NCBI RefSeq assembly: GCF_041320605.1
Contig: NZ_CP166679.1
Location: 1,860,001-1,924,000 of the forward strand
DNA length: 64,000 nucleotides
Direction of reading: 5' to 3'
DNA from: Arenibacter antarcticus
GTDB lineage: Bacteria > Bacteroidota > Bacteroidia > Flavobacteriales > Flavobacteriaceae
Shown: in pieces, positions 48,788 through 58,700 of the stretch
Layout of the letters: each line of letters starts with the position of its first letter
How positions within the stretch are numbered: position 1 is the first letter of the stretch
Position numbers and translations under genes: made by a program
The notes under the pieces: generated by a model
Told to the model about the DNA's origin: nothing
What the model saw: only the letters and a program-made list of their open reading frames with translations
Database searches by the model: none

Positions 48788-51700
48788 ATGAAACGACTTT
48801 GTAGTCTACTATTCTTTGTCACATGTTTCTTGTCTTTTGCCCAATCCTTTCCCGTACAGGTAATTCCCCAAGCCACTCCTCCGCCACCGATCTATCTCAC
48901 AGAATATGCCGATGCCAGTACCGTGAATAGTCCCCTACGGGTGCAGCTTATTCTGAATGATTTTCAGATTGCCATTAGGGAAGTGCGACTGCGGACCTAC
49001 TTTCAGGGAAATGGCATCAATTTCCGCAGCAACGATATGGTAATGGGTGCAAGGCCCCTATTTCTGGAAGGTGGGAGCCCATTAATGCTTACCAATGTAG
49101 ATCTGGCGCCCTATTTTAAATTCGAGAATATTACGGGCATTTCGCCCAACGTTTATGGGAGGGCTATTCCTGAAGGGGCCTATCAATTTTGTTTTGAAGT
49201 GTTCGATGCTACAACCGGTAAACAGCTCTCACAAAAAAGTTGCGCCGTAAGTGTTATCTTCCATAACGAACCGCCCTTCCTGGTTGCACCGGGGAACGGG
49301 AGCAATGTGACCGAGACCAATCCCCAGAATATTATATTTCAGTGGACCCCTAGGAGTATTAATGTCACCAATGTGGAATATAAACTAAGCCTAGTAGAAA
49401 TCTGGGACAACGTAATAGACCCACAGGCAGCATTTTTAAGCTCACCCCCTGTTTTCCAGACCACAACCACCGGGACTACCTACATTTACGGACCGGCAGA
49501 CCCCTTGTTGTTATCCGGGAAAAGGTATGCGTGGCGGGTACGGGCCAATGCAAAACAGGGAGCCGAGGAGATCGGGCTTTTTAAGAACCAGGGCCATAGC
49601 GAGATCTTCTCTTTTTCGTATGCAGGAAACTGCGTGCTTCCCATGGGCATAAGTCACGAAGTAAAGGGCAGTACCAACGCCACTATTTATTGGGAGGACC
49701 TTTCCACCGAAATCCCGGAATATACCGTTCGCTACCGTAAAAAAGGGAAATCCAACGCTTGGTTCACAAGTAAGACCACCACCAATCTGCTCACTCTCTG
49801 GGACCTAAAGGCAGGCACCATTTACGAGTATCAATTACAGAAAAAATGTGCGGTCAGCGATAGCGATTGGAGCATGGTAAAGCAGTTCACCACTTTTATA
49901 GTGGATAATCAGGCCAGCGTGTATGAGTGTGGTATTGTGCCCAATTTTAGCCTGACCAACAAGGAGCCCCTGTCCAATATTACCACCGGGGAGCAATTTA
50001 CAGCTGGCGATTTTCCTATTACCCTTACGGAAGTGAATGGCGAGAACGGCCGATTCTCGGGCAAGGGCTATGTCACCATTCCCTACCTCAACAGTATAAA
50101 GGTAGCGGTAGAGTTCACTAATGTGCTGATCAATACCGATAACCAATTGGTAGAGGGCATGGTGGTTACCAAGTACGATCCTGATATGAAGAATATTTTA
50201 GATGTGGATGTGGCCATTGACGTAGTTATCGATGCCTACGATGCGGTGGCCGATTTAGGGGATACAGTAGATAATATTTTAAGGGATGTATTTGGAGAGG
50301 AATCTGATGATGCTGAGAATAAAATGGAGGAGGAAGTAGTTAATGACAGTGGCCCCAATTCCAATTTCGAGGGTGGAACTAGTACTATCAACAAACAAGT
50401 AGAAACCATATTACCAGGACAAGACAATTCCGCTTTACCTGATATAGAAACTAACAACAATTTAGGTTCAAATGAGGAAGATTTATCCACATCCAATACT
50501 ATACCAGAAGCTTCTGACAATCCAATAAAAACGGATTTAAATGAAGCCCTCATAAGTTATAATAGTAATAGATATAAGGACGGAGACTTTATTGACATCA
50601 GATATAATAAAAATTTAAACAATCAAATTTTCCAAGCCTTAAATATCCCCGAAGATGCCAAAATAGTATGGAGCACACATACCAACATGAATGATAGCAT
50701 ACCCGTTAATTGGGTAGGTGATGGAGTTGGAATAGATCTAGACATATTCGAATATGGAAGGATGATCTTGAAGGCAAGATATTGGTCCCCTGCAAGCAAC
50801 TATCCAGATGGAGAATCCAATAAAGTGAGGGTTGCCATTAGGGTTATAAAAGAAAAGTTCACATTAAAGGAACTTTATGCTAAACACAGCAAAAGAAGAA
50901 TTGCTAAATCAGGCCAAAAGTTATATTTTATAGCTGATCCAGCTCTCTTAGATTCATCAAAAATTAAAACTATTGCTTATAATATAACAACAGATATTAA
51001 AATACCTGAAAATAATATCGATGATTTAAGTCTTCAATGGTACTATGGCAAATCGGATTTACATCCAAAAAATAATGCTAAGCTAAATATCCAAAGAGAT
51101 ATTGAAGTAAACGATAAAGAAACAAATACCACCGTTAGGGCAGGTTACCCAATAGGAAAAGAAAAAAGTATAGATATAGTATGGGTTGACCCCGATTTTC
51201 AAAAGTTTGGATTTACTGTTAAATCCAGTTCAAACCCGGTGATAAAAAAAGCGCTAGAAGCAACTAAAATGACCGAGAGCGCCGCCAAGTTCTTTGATAA
51301 AATACCATTTATAAAAAAGGCTAAGGATAAAAGAGCTTTTAACGAAGGAAAAATCTCCTGGTACTTTAATATTATACCTTTCGAAGTAACAAAGGAAAAT
51401 AAAGAAGAACCAAATAGTCGGTTTTATTATACAGAAAAGAAGATTAGAGGTGGCTTCAAAGCTGGACTAAAAGGGGAGACAACGATATGGACATGGGGCA
51501 TACCCTTCAAAAAATTACCTATCCCTGAATGGGCAGCCAAGAAAATAACAGACGTATTAACCGCTGAAATTAATATAGTAGCCAAGGCAGATGCAACTGG
51601 TTCGCTGATTGCAGAAACCACAGAAAAGAAAACTGTAGGGAGTGAAAAATGGCAATTTGTAGACGAAAAAATAAATCCTGCATCCCTAGCCTTAAACGCA

Positions 51701-51964
51701 GCCTTTGGTGTAGAAGGGGAACTAAGTGCTTTTGAAGGTAGTGAATGGCTATCATTTGAAGCAAAGGCTTCAGGCCTAGCAAAAGCAGAGCTCGTGAGTA
51801 TTGGCTGGCATGGAGATGATTTTGACTATCACTTTCTTAGAGAGGGAGTTTGGATGGATTTTAAAGCCTCCATGTATATAGTGGTAATGTCTAAAAAGCT
51901 AGAGACAAAGCCATATTATAAAAAAGTTCAATTGATGAAGCCAATCAATAATATAAATGAATAA
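48788..51964 (+). CDS. TANFOR-like/Fn3 protein with AT-rich variable C-terminal half (1058 residues)
   Basis: The start is set at 48788, where a signal peptide begins ('MKRLCSLLFF', ending 'SFAQS'). A frame extension to 48599 exists but would bury it. Residues about 20-190 fit the TANFOR domain of Bacteroidetes surface proteins ('FPVQVIPQATPPPP', 'GARPLFLEGGSPLMLTNVDL', 'EGAYQFCFEVFDATTGK'); this is from memory of the family. An Ig/Fn3 region follows (190-365), then a conserved-looking block ending near 'YDPDMKNILDVDV' (about 475). From about residue 495 the DNA becomes markedly AT-poorer in G and C and the protein turns Asn/Lys/Ser-rich, with no repeats and no T9SS tail. This constant-head, variable-tail layout is typical of polymorphic effectors. 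Confidence 0.78.
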   Translation: MKRLCSLLFFVTCFLSFAQSFPVQVIPQATPPPPIYLTEYADASTVNSPLRVQLILNDFQIAIREVRLRTYFQGNGINFRSNDMVMGARPLFLEGGSPLMLTNVDLAPYFKFENITGISPNVYGRAIPEGAYQFCFEVFDATTGKQLSQKSCAVSVIFHNEPPFLVAPGNGSNVTETNPQNIIFQWTPRSINVTNVEYKLSLVEIWDNVIDPQAAFLSSPPVFQTTTTGTTYIYGPADPLLLSGKRYAWRVRANAKQGAEEIGLFKNQGHSEIFSFSYAGNCVLPMGISHEVKGSTNATIYWEDLSTEIPEYTVRYRKKGKSNAWFTSKTTTNLLTLWDLKAGTIYEYQLQKKCAVSDSDWSMVKQFTTFIVDNQASVYECGIVPNFSLTNKEPLSNITTGEQFTAGDFPITLTEVNGENGRFSGKGYVTIPYLNSIKVAVEFTNVLINTDNQLVEGMVVTKYDPDMKNILDVDVAIDVVIDAYDAVADLGDTVDNILRDVFGEESDDAENKMEEEVVNDSGPNSNFEGGTSTINKQVETILPGQDNSALPDIETNNNLGSNEEDLSTSNTIPEASDNPIKTDLNEALISYNSNRYKDGDFIDIRYNKNLNNQIFQALNIPEDAKIVWSTHTNMNDSIPVNWVGDGVGIDLDIFEYGRMILKARYWSPASNYPDGESNKVRVAIRVIKEKFTLKELYAKHSKRRIAKSGQKLYFIADPALLDSSKIKTIAYNITTDIKIPENNIDDLSLQWYYGKSDLHPKNNAKLNIQRDIEVNDKETNTTVRAGYPIGKEKSIDIVWVDPDFQKFGFTVKSSSNPVIKKALEATKMTESAAKFFDKIPFIKKAKDKRAFNEGKISWYFNIIPFEVTKENKEEPNSRFYYTEKKIRGGFKAGLKGETTIWTWGIPFKKLPIPEWAAKKITDVLTAEINIVAKADATGSLIAETTEKKTVGSEKWQFVDEKINPASLALNAAFGVEGELSAFEGSEWLSFEAKASGLAKAELVSIGWHGDDFDYHFLREGVWMDFKASMYIVVMSKKLETKPYYKKVQLMKPINNINE

Positions 51965-52019
51965 AAAACAATACATTTCTGTGCTAAATTCTTTTTAAAA
52001 CCCTTAAAACAAACCAAAT

Positions 52020-53237
52020 ATGAAAATCAGATTCTTACTCCTAGCTGTTTTAATATACACCTATCAGAGCAATGTGCAAAATGATAACCTTGGTGTGGTC
52101 GTAGAATACAGTATTCCAATTGATGTTGATTTTGGTGTATATGACCCACCCTTGCGCATCAATCAGGTTAACGATCAAAATGATATTGACTATTCCAATC
52201 TACAAGGCCTTTTACAGTCATTTTTGTCAGCATCCAATATGGAGTGGGCTTTGAGTGATTACTTAGATGAAAACGCGACTACCTCACGCGATGAAGCACA
52301 TTTTGAGGGCGTAAAGAATACAGATGTAGAAAAAAATTACATCCAACTAGAAACAGCGTATCAATTTGGGTATGAAAATAGGAAGATGGCCTATATAAAA
52401 TATTCATTTATTATGGATAAAGTGCCATTTCCCATTATCGGGATGATGTCTGCAGAGTTTTCCAATAATCGATGGTATATAAATACTCTATTAAACCAGG
52501 AAGATGTATTCACCGTACTTACCAATTTAGAATCATCTGTCTTAAAACAACTATTTATTGGGGAAAGTGATGATGATAATATTGAAAACATCATTACAAC
52601 AACACATCGCAACGGGTATTTTGATATGTTTGTGATGGGCCAAATTTATTCTGAATTAAATGCAGATACTGCTATCAAAGAGAAGATAATGGATAAAAGG
52701 CTGCTAATAGAAGGATATGAGTACTTAAACGCCACAACGTCCTCCGTGGCGGAAACTTCTACCCACAAAATTCTACATCCATTTGTTCTAGATCAAGCTA
52801 TATTCTCGGAATATTCCAACAAGGACAAAGGGGTTAGTAATGATGAAAATGGCCAAAATGCCTATGAAAATCAGCCCGAAGCTGTACTATTAACAGACAC
52901 CCCCATTGACCTAATACATAAATTAGAGTTTATTTCAGGGGGAACAACTTATTATATCATTAAATACTTAGATCAAGACACCAAAGCAGTCTTAATTGAT
53001 AATGATAATGGGAACTTCACGATAAATACCTCTGATAAATTTAAGGCTTGGGTTAACTTTTTGGGAAAGATTAAGTCGGATGTATTTATATCTCTCTTTA
53101 ATAATGAGCAGCAAGACGCTACACTTCAAGAAATCATCAACTCCTTTGGCAAAGAAGATGGTGGAATTAACCTTGACTTGGTTGTGGATTACTTCGAACA
53201 AAATAGTGCAGATCTTATTAGATATTTTGATAATTAA
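52020..53237 (+). CDS. AT-rich exported protein of unknown function, last gene of the cassette (405 residues)
   Basis: The N-terminus 'MKIRFLLLAVLIYTYQS' is a signal peptide, with no lipobox. The remainder is acidic, Asn/Asp-rich and mixed alpha/beta; I recognise no domain. It starts 55 bp after the TANFOR-like gene, shares its AT-rich composition, and ends 13 bp before the second repeat block. Position and composition suggest it travelled with the variable tail of the preceding protein, as an immunity protein, chaperone or partner would. Its large size and export signal fit a periplasmic or surface partner better than a cytoplasmic antitoxin. The role is inference only. Confidence 0.65.
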   Translation: MKIRFLLLAVLIYTYQSNVQNDNLGVVVEYSIPIDVDFGVYDPPLRINQVNDQNDIDYSNLQGLLQSFLSASNMEWALSDYLDENATTSRDEAHFEGVKNTDVEKNYIQLETAYQFGYENRKMAYIKYSFIMDKVPFPIIGMMSAEFSNNRWYINTLLNQEDVFTVLTNLESSVLKQLFIGESDDDNIENIITTTHRNGYFDMFVMGQIYSELNADTAIKEKIMDKRLLIEGYEYLNATTSSVAETSTHKILHPFVLDQAIFSEYSNKDKGVSNDENGQNAYENQPEAVLLTDTPIDLIHKLEFISGGTTYYIIKYLDQDTKAVLIDNDNGNFTINTSDKFKAWVNFLGKIKSDVFISLFNNEQQDATLQEIINSFGKEDGGINLDLVVDYFEQNSADLIRYFDN

Positions 53238-53250
53238 AAGGCTCCCGCCC

Positions 53251-53600
53251 CGCTCCGCAAAGTCTCCCGACTTTGCGGAAAGCTACCTTTGTCAACATCA
53301 CCAAAATATCCATGCTAATAAAGACGGGCTCTGCCCATATAACTTACCATGCTTTCCGCTCCGAAAAGTCTCCCGACTTTGCGGAAAGCTACCTTTGTCA
53401 ACATCACCAAAATATCCATGCTAATAAAGACGGGCTCTGCCCATATAACTTACCATGTTTTCCGCTCCACAAAGTCTCCCGACTTTGCGGAAATTACCAA
53501 TTCGAGAAGTTAATCTGAACAAAAATTTTAAAGAAGGCAATATCATAGCTGTGCAAGACAAAGCACATTTCATTACAGTTTCAGCTTGGATAAATCCATG
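53251..53600 (+). repeat. Repeat block 2: two type B units and one type A unit
   Basis: Three hairpins of the same TCCGCAAAGTC/GACTTTGCGGA kind start at about 53251, 53357 and 53463 (period 106 twice). The first two are followed by a nearly identical 78-bp spacer (type B). The third is followed by the type A sequence found three times in block 1, continuing to about 53599 before it diverges. All are in direct orientation relative to block 1. Left arms vary (GC, GA, AC at one place) while right arms are constant. Confidence 0.9.
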
Positions 53601-53637
53601 TGAAGAATGTTTTAAACCAAATTCGATTTTAAATTAG
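53455..53637 (+). pseudogene. Probable gene remnant within repeat block 2
   Basis: A 60-codon frame runs through the third hairpin and the type A unit to a TAA at 53635-53637. From about residue 14 it reads like real protein ('REVNLNKNFKEGN', 'VQDKAHFITVSAWINP'), while the first residues come from the hairpin. The same frame is recognisable in the three block 1 copies but is cut by a stop in copy 1 (CAA to TAA) and by the unit length, which is not a multiple of three. I take it as the 3' end of a lost gene carried with the repeat. I cannot name the parent. Confidence 0.35.
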
Positions 53638-53994
53638 GAAAGCTATTAAAATGATAGCCTCAAAATTAAGAGTCCTGCCTGCCACTGATAGACGTTGCAT
53701 AAGGGTGATATCCGAACGGATAATACAATAGGTTTTGGCTACCTAAATAACTAACCTCTTCACAAGGTCTCCTATACAATAAATAAGCACAAAAAAACTA
53801 AAGTTCACAGCACTTAAAATGAGTAAATTAAATAAGTTCAACACACTCCGTAGAGCCTACTGCAGTAGGCTTTACGGGTAAATTGAATATCTAGGACCAC
53901 ATGCAATAAGATTAATTTTTAGTAATATTGTTTTGAAATTGATTTTGTCTAGGAATAGGGATGTTTCTTGGATTAAAAAGTGGGTTGGATCTTT
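53638..53994. other. Gap between repeat block 2 and the sigma-factor gene
   Basis: 357 bp without a credible gene. It contains a 14-bp inverted repeat, TATCCG-AA-CGGATA (53709-53722), and the 30-bp palindrome listed next. The promoter of the ECF/Sus operon must lie in the last part. Confidence 0.5.
53848..53877. other. 30-bp palindrome upstream of the ECF sigma gene
   Basis: CCGTAGAGCCTACTG (53848-53862) is followed directly by its reverse complement with one change that still pairs as G-U in RNA. There is no spacer and no T-tract, so it is more like a REP-type palindrome or protein-binding site than a terminator. It ends 118 bp before the sigma-factor start. Confidence 0.6.
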
Positions 53995-54528
53995 ATGGAT
54001 AAAATAGGAAATATATATAATGCGCATGTGGACGATTTATTTTCCTATGGAATCCGTTTGGGGTTCCTAAAAGAACAGGTTATGGATGCCATCCATAATG
54101 TGTTCCATAGAATTATACTTAACAACAAGGAAGAAGGGCTAGTAAATCCCAAATCTTACTTGCATAAAAGCTTGCGAAATGAACTGTTCAACGAGTTTAG
54201 GAGAAGTAAAAAAGTGGTTTTATTGGATACTAATAACGAGACATTCCCCTTTGAGCTACAGGTGAATGTAGAAGATATGTTGATTGAAGATGAGTTTAAA
54301 GATCAAATAAAATCTAAAATTGAAAATACACTAAATGAACTGACCCCAAAGCAAAGAGAGATCATCTACCTAAGGTATACCCAAGATTACGACTACCAGC
54401 AAATCGCCGAAATTATGGATATAAGTGTACCCTCCTGTCGTAATTTAATATTAAAGGCCTTAAAACAATTGAGAGCTTCAGACAACCAATATTTCTTATT
54501 CCTCGCGTTACAACATAAAAACCTTTAA
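53995..54528 (+). CDS. ECF-type RNA polymerase sigma factor
   Basis: 177 residues from the ATG at 53995; a GTG five codons upstream (53980) is possible but unneeded. Region 2 covers about 10-65 ('AIHNVFHRIILNN', 'KSYLHKSLRNELFNEFRRSKK'). Region 4 is the helix-turn-helix 'LTPKQREIIYLRY', then 'YQQIAEIMDISVPSCRNLI', at about 110-160. It directs RNA polymerase to its own locus when released by the FecR-type anti-sigma factor encoded next. With the STN-bearing SusC-like receptor it forms a trans-envelope signalling loop. Confidence 0.92.
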   Translation: MDKIGNIYNAHVDDLFSYGIRLGFLKEQVMDAIHNVFHRIILNNKEEGLVNPKSYLHKSLRNELFNEFRRSKKVVLLDTNNETFPFELQVNVEDMLIEDEFKDQIKSKIENTLNELTPKQREIIYLRYTQDYDYQQIAEIMDISVPSCRNLILKALKQLRASDNQYFLFLALQHKNL

Positions 54529-54637
54529 CTTTTTTTTAACTTTTAAAAAGGTGATATAGGCAGCCTTGGCGTGTCATTGTATTGAGCCGAGTGTTTTCCT
54601 TGTAGAAAATACCCAAAAGATTAAGCTATATCTTATA

Positions 54638-55762
54638 ATGAAAATCAAAGAATTCTTAACGAATAAACATTTTATAGTTTGGATGCTTACCAAGGATTCT
54701 GCTGGCGCAAAATACTGGGAGGAGCATTTAAAGAGGAACCCTGGGGATAAAGCAAACTTCTCCCAAGCGAAATTAGAGTTTCGAAAGACTTATTTTAAGG
54801 AAGAGTTCCTTACAGCCAATGAAAAGGAGGCCATATACCAAAGACTTTTAAAGACGAACACCAAAAAACCAAAAAGCATCCGAAAATATTTTGGTAAAAA
54901 AACAAAATATGCAATTGCGGCTACTTTGGCCATCCTAGTATCAATTGGTTTATATTATTATCCGTACAGCTCACCAACAGAACCTACCAATATCATTGTT
55001 GACTATATTCCCAATCAGGAAAATGTACGACTCATCTCCGGTGATAATCAGTATTCTTTTGACACCAATACAGTTTTTAAAATTAGTGAAGACGGAATTA
55101 TTAACGAGGAAGGAGAAAACTTCAAGACTGGCTCCGCTGCCTTAAATACATTGATTGTGCCCTATGGAAAACGATCTGAATTAGTTCTTTCCGATGGTTC
55201 TAAGGTGTGGATAAATTCTGGCTCCAAATTAAAATTCCCAACAAATTTTTCCGACAACCATAGAACTATACTACTGGAAGGTGAAATTTACATAGAGGTA
55301 GCAGAAAATAAATCAAAACCATTTACCGTGAAGACTCCTAAATTTAAGGTAGATGTATTCGGAACAACATTTAATGTAAATGCATATTCAGATTCTTTTA
55401 CTTCTGATGACAGGGTTGTGCTAGTAGAAGGTAGTGTTGGTATAGAAACTAAAGATGGAAGGAAAACAAGAATGGCCCCCGGTGAATCCCTACAGCTCAC
55501 AACGCAAAATTTAATTAAGGAGAGGGTAGATGTAGATAGGTACATTTCTTGGAAGAATGGTTATCTAATATTTAATGACACTCCCATGGAAAAAGTATTA
55601 TTGGAATTATCCAGATACTATAATATTACGTTTTCAGAGGAATCCAAAAAACTATCCGGACAGACTTGTACGGGGAAAATATATTTATCCAACAATGTCT
55701 CCAATGTTATAGAGACCCTCTCAACTTTGACGGACAGGTCATTTACAATTAAGCATAACTAG
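54638..55762 (+). CDS. FecR-type anti-sigma factor
   Basis: 374 residues from the ATG at 54638; the frame extends to a TTG at 54566 without coding character. The cytoplasmic N-terminal region of about 75 residues binds the sigma factor. One transmembrane helix covers about 84-102 ('YAIAATLAILVSIGLYYY'). The periplasmic FecR domain covers about 165-270 ('YGKRSELVLSDGSKVWINSGS', 'GEIYIEVAENKSKPF', 'VFGTTFNVNAY', in parts), and a C-terminal DUF4974 domain ('MEKVLLELSRYYNITF') contacts the STN domain of the receptor in such systems. It keeps the sigma factor inactive until the receptor binds substrate. Confidence 0.93.
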   Translation: MKIKEFLTNKHFIVWMLTKDSAGAKYWEEHLKRNPGDKANFSQAKLEFRKTYFKEEFLTANEKEAIYQRLLKTNTKKPKSIRKYFGKKTKYAIAATLAILVSIGLYYYPYSSPTEPTNIIVDYIPNQENVRLISGDNQYSFDTNTVFKISEDGIINEEGENFKTGSAALNTLIVPYGKRSELVLSDGSKVWINSGSKLKFPTNFSDNHRTILLEGEIYIEVAENKSKPFTVKTPKFKVDVFGTTFNVNAYSDSFTSDDRVVLVEGSVGIETKDGRKTRMAPGESLQLTTQNLIKERVDVDRYISWKNGYLIFNDTPMEKVLLELSRYYNITFSEESKKLSGQTCTGKIYLSNNVSNVIETLSTLTDRSFTIKHN

Positions 55763-55784
55763 TATTTAGAAATAATTAACACGA

Positions 55785-58700
55785 ATGAGAAATACCCAGC
55801 CTAAAAAAAAATGCAGCTTGACCCCTTTTAAAATGATAGTACGTAGAACACTTAGCGTTATACTTTTGTTCGTATTTTCCTTTTACGCTCCTTTACAAGC
55901 TGCGGAGCATTACTCCCAACCTTCTGGGATAACCATAAAAGCTAAAAATGAAACCCTAGGGGAAATAATAAAAGATATAGAAGCGAAATCCAATTTCGTA
56001 TTCATACAGACCGGATTAAACACCCGGGATTTAAGCATAAAAAGAGATATTGAGGTTATAGATAAGGGAATTGAGGAAGTATTGAGGTTGCTGCTAAAAG
56101 ATACTAACGTGCAATTTAAGGTAATAGACAGACAGATTGTTTTGTTTAAAAACAAAGAGGTATCCTCAGCACAAAAGTTAACTGATTTTATACAAGCCCT
56201 TATAAGTGTGTCCGGCTCAGTGGTAGATGCCTCAGGGATGCCAATTGGAGGCGCAACTATACAATTGAAAAATAATACAAAGAGATGGGTAACCGCCGAT
56301 TTTGATGGACATTTTTACATGGATGATATACCTAGTGGTAGTGTATTGGTGGTCAGTAGTATGGGATTTTTAAAAAATGAAATAACTGTAGATAGCTCGG
56401 GAGAGCTCTCCATAACATTGGTGGATGACGTGCAGGCATTGGAAGAAGTGGTAGTAACCAGTAATTATGGTACTGAACAAAAAAGATCCAATTTGGTGTC
56501 CAGTGTATTCCAAGTTACAACAAAGGACATCGAAAACCTGCCCCAACAGCGTATCGATAAAATGTTGGAAGGCTTGGTCCCAGGTTTGGAGTATATGCCA
56601 CAGAGCGATAATGCTTCTAGTGCTAGACCGAGGCATTCTGTTACCATTAGAGGTGAGGCCTCCCTGGCAGCTTCAAATGAGCCGTTATGGATTATAGATG
56701 GAACGCCAATGTTTACAGGGGATAAAACAAATTTAATCTACGGCATGCAGACCAGCGTTAGTCCTTTATCCTATATTAACCCAGATGATATAAAGTCTAT
56801 AACCGTATTAAAGGATGCATCGGCCACTTCGTTATACGGTGCCGATGGTGCTAACGGTGTTATTTTGATAACGACTAAGCAGGGGGCGATTAGTAAGCCA
56901 CAGTTTAATGTGTCCATGCGTTCTAGTGCTTCACATATAAATAAGGGGACCAAATTTAAAATGTTGAACAGTCAGCAATATTTAACCCTGGCAAAGGAAG
57001 CATTTATCAATGCAGGAAATCAGGAATCTCTTTTTCCTTTTACTGACAGCGAAAATAATAACTACTCTACAACAAACACCGATTGGTACGATCAGTTTTT
57101 TGGTACGGGACTTACTTCCCAATTAAATGTATCTGCATCTGGTGGCACAGAAAAAGCTACCTATTATATATCTGGTTCTTACTTCAACGACGAGAAAACA
57201 TTAAAAGGAAATGAACAACAGAGAATTTCCTTAAGGTCTCGAAATACGATAAATTTAACCGATCGGCTGAAGATAGATGTGTCCTTGGCAGGATCGTTTA
57301 ATACGAACACTCTGTTTACCCCCGGAGATGACTATTATGAATATTTACCCATTATTTCTCCTTATAATGAAGACGGTAGTTACCGGATGACCTATAAAAT
57401 AATTAATGGCAGATTGCCTGATGGAACCCCAAAATGGGTGGAAAACAAGTTTTTCAACAGTTTGGCAGAAAGGGAGCAGAATGACAACAATCAAAACACC
57501 TTTGCCCTACAGGGAAATCTTAAATTATCGTATGATGTAACCAACGATCTATCCTATACTGCACAGGTAGGTACGGATTACCAGAGCAGTGTAGAGAAGC
57601 GATACAAATCCATGTACAACTGGTCTGGCAAGAACATTAATGGTGATGCCACTGGGTATGCTAATTGGGCTCATGCTAATTTTATCAATTGGCATGTTAT
57701 TAATAGACTAAATTATAGTAAAAAATTTAATGCACATGCTATAAGTGCCGTTGCAGGTATAGAGGTTGTTTCCCGTAAAAACACCTTTGTTGGTTCTTAT
57801 GGTTCTGGTTTTGCCAATGATAATTTAAGAACCGTAAGCAGTGCGTCCTATACCACAGGAGGCGGTAGCGAGAGTACAACAAAAAGTGCATCTTATCTTG
57901 GGCAAGTATCTTATACTTATGACAATCGTTACAACCTTGTTCTCAATGTTAGAAAGGATGGGAATTCCAATTTTGGAAAAGACGTAAAATGGGCAGACTT
58001 TGCCTCTGTTGGCGCTTCATGGAATATTCATGAAGAAGATTTTTTTAACAGCAACTTAATTAATACGCTTAGCCTTAAAGGGAGCTTTGGTAGCAATGGA
58101 AATTCACGAATCGGCCGTCAAGAATCCTATGGGGTCTACGCTATAAATGATTCGTATCAGTACAATGGGATCCAGGGAGCGGGAATGTCAAAGGGTCCCA
58201 ATCCAAATTTAAGCTGGGAAACAACTTATATGACCAATATAGGATTAAGATTGGCATTGTTTAATAACCGCCTCGATATTTCCCCTGAGGTTTACAGAAA
58301 TAAAACCGTGAATCTACTGAGCAATCTGGATGTGTCTAGGACTACTGGAAATACTAGGGTTTATAGAAATGTTGGGGAAATAGAGAATAAAGGTATAGAG
58401 GTTACCTTGCAATCCGTAAATATCTTGTCCGATAATTTTAAGTGGAGAACCACTGTAATGGCCTCGCATAACCGAAATAAGCTATTAAAATTATACAACA
58501 GTATTCCGAAAAATTTAGGAAATATCCGATGGGAAGAAGGGAAGAACATCAACACCTATTATTTGGTAGAATGGGCGGGTGTAGACCCAAGGGATGGATA
58601 CCCAATGTGGTACGATACACAAGGAAATATAACGAAGGAATACAGTGTTGCTAACAGAGTAGCTAATAAAAAATCCACTCCAGACCTATTTGGCAGTGTA

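Noticed and set aside
53273-53518. 81-codon ORF across the type B units
   Set aside because: It is made of the repeats themselves, contains hairpin-derived residues twice and has no independent coding signal.
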